A stretch of DNA of 64,000 nucleotides from an uncultured Prevotella sp. (lineage in GTDB: Bacteria; Bacteroidota; Bacteroidia; Bacteroidales; Bacteroidaceae), in assembly GCA_946998295.1 (NCBI GenBank), contig CAMPYS010000006.1, forward strand, positions 11,186 through 75,185, in the 5' to 3' direction. Under the pieces are notes generated by a model. The model did no database searches, was not told the origin of the DNA, and saw only the letters and a list, made by a program, of their open reading frames with translations. This document shows positions 9,001-18,213 of this stretch, one piece after another. Position numbers and translations under genes: made by a program. Within the stretch, counting starts at the first letter, position 1; each line of letters opens with the position of its first letter.

Positions 9001-10848
9001 ATGACTAAAGAAGAAAACGAAAAGAGATTAACACGTTTAAAAAATATAGTTAGTAGCCTTCCAAACAATCCTGGTACATATCAATACTATGACAAAGACG
9101 ACCACATAATATATGTAGGAAAAGCCAAAAACTTAAAGAAGAGAGTATCTTCTTACTTTCACAAAGAAACAGATAGATTCAAAACAAAAGTTTTAGTTTC
9201 CAAAATATATAATATAACTTATACAGTAGTAAAATCAGAAGAAGATGCTTTACTTATAGAAAATCAACTCATAAAACAATATCAGCCTAAATATAATGTA
9301 CTACTAAAAGATGGAAAAACATATCCAAGTATTTGCATAAGTAAGGAGTACTTTCCAAGAATATTTAGTACTAGGATTATAAATAAACAAACAGGAACTT
9401 ATTTTGGACCTTATTCGAATGTAAAGAGTATGCATAATGTTCTCAAACTAATTAAAAAGATTTATAAACCACGTACATGTTTAATGCCTATGACAAAAAA
9501 AGGTATAGAACTAAAAAAATACAAAAGCTGTTTAGAGTTCCATATAGGAAACTGTGATGCCCCCTGTATAGCAAAAATATCGCATAATGAATACTTACAA
9601 AACATAAGACAAATTCACTTACTACTAAAAGGACAAACTCGTCAACTTCAACAATTATTCAAATCAAAAATGAACAAAGCCGCTGCAAACTTAGAATTTG
9701 AAAAAGCTGAACAATATAAACAAAAATATTTAGCATTAGAAAATTTTGCAGCAAGAAATGAAATTGTTAGTTACACTATTACAGATGTAGATGTTTTTTC
9801 CATAATAAATGATGAAAATAGAAAAAAAGCATTTATTAATTATATACATGTTAAGAACGGGGCTATAAACCAAAGTTTCACCTTTGAATATAAACGAAAA
9901 CTTGAAGAAACAGACGAGGAATTACTTAATGAAGCAATAATAGAAATACGAGATAGATTTAAAAGTAAAGCAAGAGAAATTATTGTACCTTTTCAATTAG
10001 ATTATAAGATAAAAGATGCTGATTTCTTTATACCACAAAGAGGGGATAAGAAACACTTATTAGAATTATCTAAACTAAATGCAAAACAACATAAATTTGA
10101 TAAACTAAAGCAATCAGAAAAGCTCAATCCAGAACAAAAAGGAGTTAGATTAATGAAAGAGCTCCAAGAAAAACTAAAACTAAAAAAGTTACCATATCAT
10201 ATTGAGTGCTTTGATAACTCAAACATATCAGGAGCAGATGCTGTAGCAGGATGCATTGTATATAAAGGTATGAAACCCTCTAAAAAAGACTATAGATTAT
10301 ACAATATAAAAACAGTAGTTGGTCCTGATGACTATGCTTCAATGAAAGAGGTTGTTTTTAGACGATACAAACGTATGATAGACGAAAACTCTTCCCTACC
10401 CGACTTAATTATAACAGATGGTGGAAAAGGGCAAATGGAAGTTGTAAGACAAATTGTAGAAGACGTACTAAAATTGTCTATTCCAATTGCAGGACTTGTA
10501 AAAAATAGCCACCATCGCACTAATGAACTACTTTTCGGATTTCCTCCTTTAACTATAACTATATCTACAAAATCAGAACTATTTAAAGTACTTACACAAA
10601 TTCAAGATGAAGTGCACCGCTTTGCCATTTCATTTCATCGTAAAAAACGTTCTAAACATCAAATACATAGTGAGTTAGATGATATAAAAGGCATAGGGAC
10701 ATCAAGTAAGAATAAACTTATAAAACATTTCAAGACTATTCCGCCTATAAAATCCTCAACAATAGAAGAGATAACAGAAGTTATAGGAGCAACTAAAGCT
10801 AAGTTACTATTCAATTATTTCCACAAAAAGGAGGAAGAAACAAAATAA
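9001..10848 (+). CDS. uvrC: Excinuclease ABC subunit C
   Basis: The 615-residue protein makes both incisions around DNA lesions in nucleotide-excision repair. Domains in order: GIY-YIG nuclease at about residues 18-95 (PGTYQYYDKDDHIIYVG), a UVR motif near 230 (LEFEKAEQYKQKYLALENF), an RNase H-like second nuclease near 400-520 (ECFDNSNISGADAVAG, DLIITDGGKGQ), and a C-terminal helix-hairpin-helix pair (IKGIGTSSKNKLI). All parts are present and length is normal. It begins a run with dtd (18-base gap), the MazG-like gene and deoC. Confidence 0.96.
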   Translation: MTKEENEKRLTRLKNIVSSLPNNPGTYQYYDKDDHIIYVGKAKNLKKRVSSYFHKETDRFKTKVLVSKIYNITYTVVKSEEDALLIENQLIKQYQPKYNVLLKDGKTYPSICISKEYFPRIFSTRIINKQTGTYFGPYSNVKSMHNVLKLIKKIYKPRTCLMPMTKKGIELKKYKSCLEFHIGNCDAPCIAKISHNEYLQNIRQIHLLLKGQTRQLQQLFKSKMNKAAANLEFEKAEQYKQKYLALENFAARNEIVSYTITDVDVFSIINDENRKKAFINYIHVKNGAINQSFTFEYKRKLEETDEELLNEAIIEIRDRFKSKAREIIVPFQLDYKIKDADFFIPQRGDKKHLLELSKLNAKQHKFDKLKQSEKLNPEQKGVRLMKELQEKLKLKKLPYHIECFDNSNISGADAVAGCIVYKGMKPSKKDYRLYNIKTVVGPDDYASMKEVVFRRYKRMIDENSSLPDLIITDGGKGQMEVVRQIVEDVLKLSIPIAGLVKNSHHRTNELLFGFPPLTITISTKSELFKVLTQIQDEVHRFAISFHRKKRSKHQIHSELDDIKGIGTSSKNKLIKHFKTIPPIKSSTIEEITEVIGATKAKLLFNYFHKKEEETK

Positions 10849-10866
10849 ATTTATTATTTTTGTGTC

Positions 10867-11319
10867 ATGAGAGTAGTAATTCAACGTGTTAATAAAGCTT
10901 CTGTAACTATTAGCAATAATATAAAATCATCTATAAATCAAGGTCTTCTAATATTTTTAGGTATAACTAATGATGACTCGAAAGAAGATGCAAAATGGCT
11001 TATAAACAAAATACTTAAATTACGTATTTTTGATGATGCTCAAGGAATAATGAATAAAAATATTATAGATATTCATGGTGATATACTTGTTGTTTCCCAA
11101 TTTACATTAATGGCAAGCTACAAGAAAGGCAATAGACCAAGCTACATACATGCAGCTAAGCCAGAAGTATCAAAGCCATTATACGAATTTTTCTGTAAAG
11201 AGTTATCAATAGAAATGAATCACATAATACAAACAGGAGAGTTTGGTGCTGATATGAAAGTCGAACTAATAAATGATGGACCTGTAACAATTTGTATGGA
11301 CACTAAAAATAAAGAATAA
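10867..11319 (+). CDS. dtd: D-aminoacyl-tRNA deacylase
   Basis: The 150-residue protein is full length and removes D-amino acids from tRNA. It shows the invariant SQFTLM and NDGPVTI motifs, which form the cross-subunit active site of the DTD dimer, and the expected N-terminus MRVVIQRVNKASV. It starts 18 bases after uvrC and ends 12 bases before the MazG-like gene. A TAnnTTTG match (TATTTTTG, 10855-10862) almost touches the start codon, so a leaderless secondary transcript is possible but may be chance. Confidence 0.94.
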   Translation: MRVVIQRVNKASVTISNNIKSSINQGLLIFLGITNDDSKEDAKWLINKILKLRIFDDAQGIMNKNIIDIHGDILVVSQFTLMASYKKGNRPSYIHAAKPEVSKPLYEFFCKELSIEMNHIIQTGEFGADMKVELINDGPVTICMDTKNKE

Positions 11320-11331
11320 GAAAATAACTGT

Positions 11332-11658
11332 ATGACTATCAATGAACTACAAGCTAAAGTGGATAACTGGATAAAAAAGTATGGGGTACGTTACTTTAAT
11401 GAGCTTACAAACTTAGCTTGCCTTACAGAAGAAGTTGGAGAATTAGCACGTTCCTTTAGTAGAACTTATGGCGAACAAAGCTTTAAGCATGGAGAAAAAG
11501 CTAATATAGGAGAGGAACTTGCAGACATATTGTGGGTTATAACTTGCTTAGCTAACCAAACTGGGGTAAACCTTGAAGAAGAACTATACAAATCATTTGA
11601 AAAAAAAACAAAAAGGGACAGTAAAAGACACATAAACAACCCCAAACTAAATGTATAA
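11332..11658 (+). CDS. MazG-like nucleotide pyrophosphohydrolase
   Basis: The 108-residue, mostly helical protein has the MazG metal-binding signature LTEEVGELARS followed by EELADILWVITCLA (E-x-x-E then E-x-x-D). Small MazG-type enzymes hydrolyse nucleoside triphosphates to monophosphates, often non-canonical ones; the substrate here is unknown. It lies between dtd and deoC in one transcriptional run. Confidence 0.85.
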   Translation: MTINELQAKVDNWIKKYGVRYFNELTNLACLTEEVGELARSFSRTYGEQSFKHGEKANIGEELADILWVITCLANQTGVNLEEELYKSFEKKTKRDSKRHINNPKLNV

Positions 11659-11711
11659 TCCAACAGAAAGATAAAGATAAAAATAACAATAATATAATTA
11701 TAAAATAAACA

Positions 11712-12617
11712 ATGGAAACAAACGAATTCGAAAATGGTAGTAAATACAACCAAATACTTAAGCAGTATAACTTGGATATCAAAGAGGAAGAAGTAAAATC
11801 AGCAGTAAAAAAGATTATAGAAGAGAAAGTTGCTGAGAATGACAATATCGAAGTTAAGAAATTTCTTTTAGGTAGCGTTGAACATACATCATTATGTACA
11901 GATGATACAGAAGAGCATATTTTATCTATGGTAGAAAAGGTTAACAAATTTGCAACAGAATATCCAGACCTACCACATGTTGCAGCAATATGTGCGTATC
12001 CATGCTTTACTAAACTTATTGCTAATAGCTTAGAAATAGACGGTGTTGATATAACTAACGTTACAGGTAATTTTCCCTCATCTCAAACTTTCTTAGAGGT
12101 CAAGACAATAGAAACAGCTCTCGCTATTAAAGATGGTGCAACACAAATTGATATAGTTTTACCTGTTGGCAAACTATTATCGGAAGACTATGAGGGAGTA
12201 TACGATACAATAAGCGAGCTAAAGCAAACTTGTGGTGAAACACCTATGAAAGTTATATTAGAAACAGGAGATTTAAAAACCTATAGAAATATAAAAATAG
12301 CAGCACTACTATCAATGTTTGCTGGTGCTCAATATATAAAAACTAGTACTGGTAAAGAAAAAGTTAGTGCCACACCAGAAGCAGTATACATTATGTGCCA
12401 AGCCATAAAAGAGTTTTATGAGAAAACTGGAATACAAATTGGACTAAAGCCTGCAGGTGGTATTAATACAGTAATGGATGCTATTATATATTACACCATA
12501 TTTAAAGAGATTTTAGGGGAAAAATGGTTAGACAATTATTGGTTTAGACTTGGTACAAGTCGCCTAACTAACCTACTAATCAGCGAGATTAAAGGAACAG
12601 AGATTAAATTCTTTTAA
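11712..12617 (+). CDS. deoC: Deoxyribose-phosphate aldolase
   Basis: The 301-residue enzyme cleaves 2-deoxyribose-5-phosphate to glyceraldehyde-3-phosphate and acetaldehyde in deoxynucleoside catabolism. The Schiff-base lysine lies in YIKTSTGK, and the strand segment DIVLPVGKL and GLKPAGGI fit the TIM-barrel fold. The N-terminus is longer than the roughly 220-250-residue bacterial form, an extension I recall from Bacteroidota homologues. It follows the MazG-like gene by 53 bases and ends at a convergent terminator. Confidence 0.93.
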   Translation: METNEFENGSKYNQILKQYNLDIKEEEVKSAVKKIIEEKVAENDNIEVKKFLLGSVEHTSLCTDDTEEHILSMVEKVNKFATEYPDLPHVAAICAYPCFTKLIANSLEIDGVDITNVTGNFPSSQTFLEVKTIETALAIKDGATQIDIVLPVGKLLSEDYEGVYDTISELKQTCGETPMKVILETGDLKTYRNIKIAALLSMFAGAQYIKTSTGKEKVSATPEAVYIMCQAIKEFYEKTGIQIGLKPAGGINTVMDAIIYYTIFKEILGEKWLDNYWFRLGTSRLTNLLISEIKGTEIKFF

Positions 12618-12638
12618 TAAATATTTATAAATAAGCAT

Positions 12639-12669
12639 AATATAAGGGGGAAAATATCCTCCTTATATT
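12639..12669. terminator. Bidirectional hairpin between deoC and the polyprenyl synthase gene
   Basis: AATATAAGGGGG (12639-12650) pairs with CCTCCTTATATT (12658-12669) over 12 pairs with one G-T wobble and a 7-base loop. The flanking genes converge here. Confidence 0.75.
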
Positions 12670-12746
12670 AAAAATTAAAACAAAAAGTAATTTAGATACT
12701 TTATTCTAATCTAAAATAAGAGAAATATACTTCACTGTAGTTTTTA

Positions 12747-13724
12747 TTACTGATTACGATTTATAACATAATCAATATAAAACTCTAATGCTTTAGTCAA
12801 ATGTGAATCGTGAACATATTTATCTATAAACTCTACAGCCTTAGCATGGAATTCTTGCATCTTTCTTGTAGCATATTCTATACCTCCATTAGCTTTTGTA
12901 AAGGCAACTAAATCTGCTATTTCATCAAGTGTAATAGTTCCGTCTTTTACCTTCATCGCTAATGCGTTCATCGTCTTATTTCCAGTAGATTTAAGGGCAT
13001 AAATTACAGGTAGAGTCAATTTTCCCTCTAACATATCGTTGCCTGTAGGTTTACCTATTTCTTTAGCATCATAATAATCAAAAATATCATCACGTATTTG
13101 GAATATTATGCCTACATTCTTACCAAATTCTCTAGCAGCTTCAATAGCTTCAGCAGTAGCTTTACTCGCTTTTGCTCCTATAACAGCACAAGACTCAAAA
13201 AGTGCAGCAGTTTTCTGCATTATAACATTATAATAAACATCTTCTGATATATCTTCTGTAGCAATATTAGACAGTTGTAGTATCTCTCCATTAGAAAGAG
13301 TACGACCAAGATTTGCCAAATCGCTAACTATCGCTTGAGACCCGGTCTTTGCGACCTCTAACAATGCAGTAGACAATATAAAATCACCTACCAATACTGC
13401 TACTTTATTATTATATATTGCATTTACAGAAGCTTGCCCACGGCGTTCCTCACTTTCATCAACAACATCATCATGAACAAGACTTGCTGTATGAAGAAGT
13501 TCCAATCCTATGGCTGCATGTTGTGCTACACTCGTAACTTTACCAAAATTTTTAGCAATAAGCAGCATAAGGATAGGGCGCATGCGCTTTCCTCCCCTAT
13601 TCTTAATATGCTTAAGCACATCTGACAACAGTCCTTCACTGTGGCTTAACGAATTATTAAAAAGTTCTACAAACTCGTTTAGTTCTGAAACAATAGGTGC
13701 CTTTATAACTGATAGATAATCCAT
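12747..13724 (-). CDS. Long-chain polyprenyl diphosphate synthase
   Basis: The 325-residue enzyme belongs to the trans-isoprenyl diphosphate synthase family. It has both aspartate-rich motifs (LVHDDVVDESEERRG and FQIRDDIFDYY) and the GGKRMRP start of the catalytic core. In Bacteroidales it most likely makes the side chain of menaquinone, the carrier used by FrdCAB. Chain length cannot be read securely. A -7 candidate, CAAAAATA on the plus strand at 13746-13753 (TATTTTTG on the minus strand), lies just upstream, and polA is divergent. Confidence 0.9.
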   Translation of the reverse strand: MDYLSVIKAPIVSELNEFVELFNNSLSHSEGLLSDVLKHIKNRGGKRMRPILMLLIAKNFGKVTSVAQHAAIGLELLHTASLVHDDVVDESEERRGQASVNAIYNNKVAVLVGDFILSTALLEVAKTGSQAIVSDLANLGRTLSNGEILQLSNIATEDISEDVYYNVIMQKTAALFESCAVIGAKASKATAEAIEAAREFGKNVGIIFQIRDDIFDYYDAKEIGKPTGNDMLEGKLTLPVIYALKSTGNKTMNALAMKVKDGTITLDEIADLVAFTKANGGIEYATRKMQEFHAKAVEFIDKYVHDSHLTKALEFYIDYVINRNQ

Positions 13725-13818
13725 ATATAGATATCAATTTTACTACAAAAATACTGAATATTTTCGTATATATAGGCATTTTTCGTAATTTTACAATAAA
13801 ATTTTTATACAATTAAAT

Positions 13819-16581
13819 ATGGACAAACTTTTTCTTATAGATGCTTACGCACTGATATATAGATCTTATTATGCATTTATCAATAATCCACGAATAAACT
13901 CAAAAGGACAAAATACATCTGCCATCTTTGGTTTTTGCAACACTATAAATGAAATTATAAACAAAGAACATCCTACACATATTGCTGTTGCATTTGATTT
14001 AGGTAAAACATTTAGACACGAAGAATTTACAGAATATAAAGCACAGCGAGAAGCAACCCCTGAGGATATTTCACTTTCTGTACCAATAATAAAAAGTTTT
14101 CTAAAAGCTATGAATATACCAATATTTGAAGTTGAAGGGTATGAGGCTGACGACGTAATTGGTACTATTGCAACAAAAGCGAGTAAAAATGGAATACATA
14201 CTTTTATGTTTACACCTGACAAAGACTATGGACAACTTGTAAATTCCTTAACATATATATATAAGCCTAAATATGGTGGAGGATATGAAATTATAGACGA
14301 AAAAGGTATAAAAAATAAATATAATATAGAATCTACTAAACAGGTTATTGATATACTTGCTCTAATGGGTGATTCTGCAGACAATTTTCCAGGTTGTCCA
14401 GGTGTAGGTGAAAAAACAGCTTCCAAACTCATTAAACAGTTTGGAAGCATTGATAACATGCTAAATAATGTTCAAGATATAAAGGGAAAACTAAGAACCA
14501 AAGTAGAAGCATCAATTGAGGATATAAAACTATCAAAATTCTTAGCTACTATAGTTACTGATGCACCGATAAAGCTTGACATGGAAATAATGAAAGTAAA
14601 AGATGCAAATATAGAAGAACTAACAAAATTATTCAGAAATTTAGAATTCAATTCTTTGCTTAAAAAATTTATTAATAAACAAGAAAATATATCAAAAAAT
14701 AGTAACCAACAGCTATCTATATTTTCAGAAAAAGCAAGTAGTTGCCAAGAAAGTTTTAATTTCGACAATTATAGAGCTATTTCAACAACAAGCCATAAGT
14801 ATAAACTAATTGAAAATAAAGAAGATGCAAGAAAATTATGTGATTTTTTATTGACAAAACAATACCTTTGTTTAGATACAGAAACAACATCTGTCAATGC
14901 CATTGATGCAGAACTTGTCGGTCTAAGCTTTGCTGTTGATGAACATGAAGCCTTTTATATCCCTATTTCTAAAAACTATGAAGAAGCACTGGATTGGGTA
15001 AATATTTTTAAACCACTTTATGAAAAAGAATCTATACTAAAGATAGGACAAAATATTAAGTATGACTATAAAGTACTAAGCAAATATAATACATATATCA
15101 AGGGAAATATCTTTGACACTATGATAGCACACTACCTTATTCAACCAGAAGCTAACCACAATATGGATTATATGGCAGAAACACTTCTCAAATATAAAAC
15201 TATTCATATTGAAGAGCTAATTGGAGAAAAGGGTAAAAAACAACTTAATATGAGGGATTTGTCACCTAAAGATATATATGAATATGCTTGTGAAGATGCT
15301 GATATAACTTTACAACTTAAAAACATATTAGAACCTAAACTTAAAGAAGTAAATGAAGAAAAACTATTTTGGAATATTGAAATGCCTCTAATACCTATTT
15401 TAGCAACAATGGAGCTTAATGGGGTAAGGCTTGACACAGAAGCTCTAAAAGATATATCCAACAACCTCAACAAACGGTTAAAACAAATTGAGAAAAATAT
15501 ATACCTGTTAGCTGGAGAAGAATTTAATATATCAAGTCCAAAACAAGTTGGTGATATTCTGTTTGGTAAACTACAAATTGCAAGCAAGCCAAAAAAGACA
15601 AAAACAGGACAATATATTACAAGTGAAGAAGTTTTACTGTCTCACAAAAACAAACATCCTATAATAGAGGATATACTTAATTATCGTGGGCTAAAAAAAT
15701 TACTATCAACATATGTTGACTCGTTACCTAAACTAATAAACGAAAAGACACAACATATACATACATCGTTCAACCAAGCACTTACAGCTACAGGAAGATT
15801 ATCTTCAAGTGATCCTAACCTACAAAATATACCTATAAGGACAAACGATGGAAAAGAGATAAGAAGGGCTTTTTTACCTGAACCTAATTCGTTATTTCTA
15901 TCGGCAGACTATAGTCAAATAGAGTTGCGTATTATGGCACATCTATCAAAAGATGAAAATATGATAGAAGCGTTCAATAATAATCTCGACATACACCGAG
16001 CTACAGCCGCTAAAATATGGCACGAACCTATAGAAAATGTTACAGATACACAACGAAAAAAAGCAAAACAGGCTAATTTTGGAATTATATACGGCATAAC
16101 CACATACGGCTTAGCTCAAAGAATGAATATATCTAATAAGGAAGCAAAAGAACTTATAGAAGATTATTTCAAGACCTTCCCAAAGGTAAAAGAATATATG
16201 GAAAATGCAAAACAAAAAGCAAGAGAAAGAGGATACGCTGAAACTATTTTTCTTCGCAGAAGATATTTGAACGACATTAATAGCCGCAATGCTACTGTAA
16301 GGGGATTTGCTGAAAGAAATGCAATAAATGCACCTATACAAGGGTCTGAAGCCGACATTATCAAGATAGCTATGATAAAGATATATAACCGCTTTAAAGA
16401 ACTAAATCTAAAGGCTAAAATGATATTACAAGTACATGATGAACTCGATTTTTCTGTACCAAAAGAAGAAAAAGAGATTGTTGAGAATATTGTCAAACGT
16501 GAAATGGAAAATGCTTATAAATTATCAATTCCACTAACAGTAGATTTAGGTTGGGGAGATAATTGGCTTGAAGCTCACTAA
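13819..16581 (+). CDS. polA: DNA polymerase I
   Basis: The 920-residue protein has all three domains. The 5'-3' nuclease is N-terminal (LFLIDAYALIYRSYYAF). The 3'-5' exonuclease has its acidic residues intact (LCLDTETTS, NIKYDYKVL, YACEDADITL), so proofreading is probably active. The polymerase has motif A (SADYSQIELRIMAHL), motif B (RKKAKQANFGIIYG) and motif C (LQVHDELDF). It fills gaps in repair and removes RNA primers. It is a single-gene unit ended by the hairpin at 16656-16695. Confidence 0.97.
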   Translation: MDKLFLIDAYALIYRSYYAFINNPRINSKGQNTSAIFGFCNTINEIINKEHPTHIAVAFDLGKTFRHEEFTEYKAQREATPEDISLSVPIIKSFLKAMNIPIFEVEGYEADDVIGTIATKASKNGIHTFMFTPDKDYGQLVNSLTYIYKPKYGGGYEIIDEKGIKNKYNIESTKQVIDILALMGDSADNFPGCPGVGEKTASKLIKQFGSIDNMLNNVQDIKGKLRTKVEASIEDIKLSKFLATIVTDAPIKLDMEIMKVKDANIEELTKLFRNLEFNSLLKKFINKQENISKNSNQQLSIFSEKASSCQESFNFDNYRAISTTSHKYKLIENKEDARKLCDFLLTKQYLCLDTETTSVNAIDAELVGLSFAVDEHEAFYIPISKNYEEALDWVNIFKPLYEKESILKIGQNIKYDYKVLSKYNTYIKGNIFDTMIAHYLIQPEANHNMDYMAETLLKYKTIHIEELIGEKGKKQLNMRDLSPKDIYEYACEDADITLQLKNILEPKLKEVNEEKLFWNIEMPLIPILATMELNGVRLDTEALKDISNNLNKRLKQIEKNIYLLAGEEFNISSPKQVGDILFGKLQIASKPKKTKTGQYITSEEVLLSHKNKHPIIEDILNYRGLKKLLSTYVDSLPKLINEKTQHIHTSFNQALTATGRLSSSDPNLQNIPIRTNDGKEIRRAFLPEPNSLFLSADYSQIELRIMAHLSKDENMIEAFNNNLDIHRATAAKIWHEPIENVTDTQRKKAKQANFGIIYGITTYGLAQRMNISNKEAKELIEDYFKTFPKVKEYMENAKQKARERGYAETIFLRRRYLNDINSRNATVRGFAERNAINAPIQGSEADIIKIAMIKIYNRFKELNLKAKMILQVHDELDFSVPKEEKEIVENIVKREMENAYKLSIPLTVDLGWGDNWLEAH

Positions 16582-16655
16582 TAGATTGAGAAAATTATAT
16601 TATAGAGATTAGGTTTATTAAGTGTTTACAACCGTCTTTTCCTTTAAAAAATTAT

Positions 16656-16695
16656 TAGCTAATAGCACTAAATAAGCTATTAGCTATTTTTTTTT
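16656..16695 (+). terminator. polA intrinsic terminator
   Basis: TAGCTAATAGC (16656-16666) and GCTATTAGCTA (16676-16686) form an 11-pair stem with a 9-base loop, followed by nine T residues. Confidence 0.85.
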
Positions 16696-16717
16696 GCGAT
16701 AACCAAACTTTAAAAAC

Positions 16718-16816
16718 TCATTTCTTTATTAGTTCAAATTCTGCATCAGTAAGTCCATAATTTATATATATAATTCCATCAGTTACACCTGTCTTACCCC
16801 TGCATTGCAACACATT
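16718..16816 (-). pseudogene. Possible relic of the C-terminus of a restriction-modification methylase
   Basis: A minus-strand stretch of 32 sense codons between two stops reads ...GKTGVTDGIIYINYGLTDA... and ends EFELIKK-stop. The segment YGLTDAEFELI resembles the C-terminal YGLT-E-E-E-I pattern of Eco57I-like modification methylases. There is no start codon and no upstream continuation in frame. This is a tentative reading from a short stretch and may be chance. Confidence 0.25.
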
Positions 16817-16934
16817 CTATATTATGATATATTCCAACTTTTTATTAGTACTTAGTTTGTCTTTTATTAAATATTTTATACGAAACGATAATTGTAAAGA
16901 AAAATTACCTATAAAAACAAGTATAAAAATCGTC

Positions 16935-17040
16935 TAAGTTAAACGACTGAAGAGGTTCTATAAGGAACGCGGCTGTGGATTAAGTTAAACGACTGAAGTG
17001 GTTTTATAAGGAACGCAGCTGTAGATTAAGTTAAACGATT
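16935..17040. repeat. 46-bp tandem repeat, two full copies and a partial third
   Basis: Unit 1 (16935-16980) and unit 2 (16981-17026) are adjacent and differ at 4 of 46 positions. Both begin TAAGTTAAACGACTGAAG and include TATAAGGAACGC. A third copy starts at 17027 and decays after about 12 bases. GTTC/GAAC in unit 1 could form a short stem, and unit 2 keeps pairing through G-T wobbles. No family is recognised. Confidence 0.75.
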
Positions 17041-17237
17041 ATAGTGATTGCATATCATTCCACAAAATATTGTTTTACAAATAGTTACATAAATATAGTT
17101 TACCTTTTAAAAGTACACTTTAATATAGATTTATTGCCATACTAAAGAAGAAAAAAACCGAAATCTTCAAATCCTTTTTTTTGTATATTTTTTTTACTAT
17201 ATTTATCTACCAATTCTGTATAAACCTAACTATAAGT

Positions 17238-18053
17238 TTATACATTGTTTTCCGCTGCTTTTTTCCTTTCATCTATAAGCTGAAAATCTTTTTTCTGAAG
17301 TACAAAGTCTGTACCGAGGTATTTTTCTTTAACTATTTTGTTCTGTGCCAATTCTTCTGGTGTTCCTTTAAAAAGAATACGTCCTTCAAATAAAAGATAA
17401 GCTCTGTCTGTGATATTTAATGTTTCGTGAACATTATGATCTGTTATCAATATACCAATATTTTGGAATTTTAACTGCCAAACAATATGTTGTATATCTT
17501 CTACAGCTATAGGATCAACACCAGCAAATGGTTCATCTAACATAATAAATTTAGGATCAATAGCTAAGCAACGAGCTATCTCGCAGCGACGTCGTTCACC
17601 TCCTGACAACCTATCCCCTAAATTTTTACGAACTTTTTCTAAACGAAACTCTCGTATAAGGCTTTCCATTCGTTCGATACGTTGAGTTTTTGTTTTCTTT
17701 GTCATCTCAAGAACACTCATTATATTATCCTCAACACTCATTTTTCTAAAAACACTTGCTTCTTGTGGCAAATATCCAATACCTGCTTTTGCACGTTTAT
17801 ATACAGGATATTTGGTAATATCTATATCATTGATATACACATGACCTTCATTTGGTATTATTAATCCTGTTGTCATATAGAAAGATGTTGTCTTACCCGC
17901 ACCGTTAGGTCCAAGCAGTCCTACTATCTCTCCTTGCTTTACATTTATACTGACACCATTTGCTACAGTACGTTTACCATATCGCTTTACAAGTCCATCT
18001 GTACGCAACACACTGTGTTTTTCATCTTCAGGAGTAACTACTACATTTTCCAT
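17238..18053 (-). CDS. lptB: LPS export ABC transporter ATPase LptB
   Basis: The 271-residue ATPase powers lipopolysaccharide extraction from the inner membrane with LptFG. Visible are Walker A (GPNGAGKTTSFY), the signature LSGGERRR, Walker B (FIMLDEPFAGVD) and the LptB-like YLPQEASVFRKMSVEDNI segment. It is about 30 residues longer than E. coli LptB, with short extensions at both ends (MENVVVTPEDEKHSVL; a lysine-rich C-terminus). It is divergent from mlaEF, another outer-membrane lipid transporter. A -7 candidate lies at 18098-18105. Confidence 0.92.
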   Translation of the reverse strand: MENVVVTPEDEKHSVLRTDGLVKRYGKRTVANGVSINVKQGEIVGLLGPNGAGKTTSFYMTTGLIIPNEGHVYINDIDITKYPVYKRAKAGIGYLPQEASVFRKMSVEDNIMSVLEMTKKTKTQRIERMESLIREFRLEKVRKNLGDRLSGGERRRCEIARCLAIDPKFIMLDEPFAGVDPIAVEDIQHIVWQLKFQNIGILITDHNVHETLNITDRAYLLFEGRILFKGTPEELAQNKIVKEKYLGTDFVLQKKDFQLIDERKKAAENNV

Positions 18054-18097
18054 AATTAAATATCTGTTTTATATAGATATAGCCATATTTATAGTTA

Positions 18098-18105
18098 CAA
18101 AAGTA
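18098..18105 (-). promoter_or_regulatory. lptB -7 element
   Basis: CAAAAGTA on the plus strand reads TACTTTTG on the minus strand, matching TAnnTTTG, 45 bases upstream of the lptB start. No clear -33 partner is seen. Confidence 0.45.
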
Positions 18106-18156
18106 ACAAAATAAAAACTAAGATGCTGAATCGAAAGAGCAAAACTATTAAATAAA

Positions 18157-18188
18157 TTGCTCAATATAGCTATTTTTAATTACTTTTG
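18157..18188 (+). promoter_or_regulatory. mlaEF promoter
   Basis: TTG (18157-18159), a 21-base spacer and TACTTTTG (18181-18188) form a Bacteroidota-type promoter. The leader would be about 20 bases. Confidence 0.6.
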
Positions 18189-18213
18189 TAGATATTTTTA
18201 TACAGTAATATAA

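Larger units (their letters stand above)
16582..17237. other. Gene-free stretch after polA
   Basis: These 656 bases hold the polA terminator, a possible minus-strand gene relic at 16718-16816, and two 46-bp tandem repeats from 16935. No intact gene is apparent. The repeat patch is visibly richer in G+C than its surroundings. Confidence 0.6.

Noticed and set aside
10855..10862. TATTTTTG as a true dtd promoter
   Set aside because: The transcript would start at or after the dtd start codon, and dtd is already in the uvrC run, so it is noted only as a possible leaderless start.
16935..17040. Tandem repeats considered as a CRISPR array
   Set aside because: The units are contiguous with no spacers, and no cas gene is present in the window.
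17181..17393. 70-residue plus-strand ORF across the lptB 3' end
   Set aside because: Phe/Tyr/Ile-rich shadow of lptB without any signal of its own.
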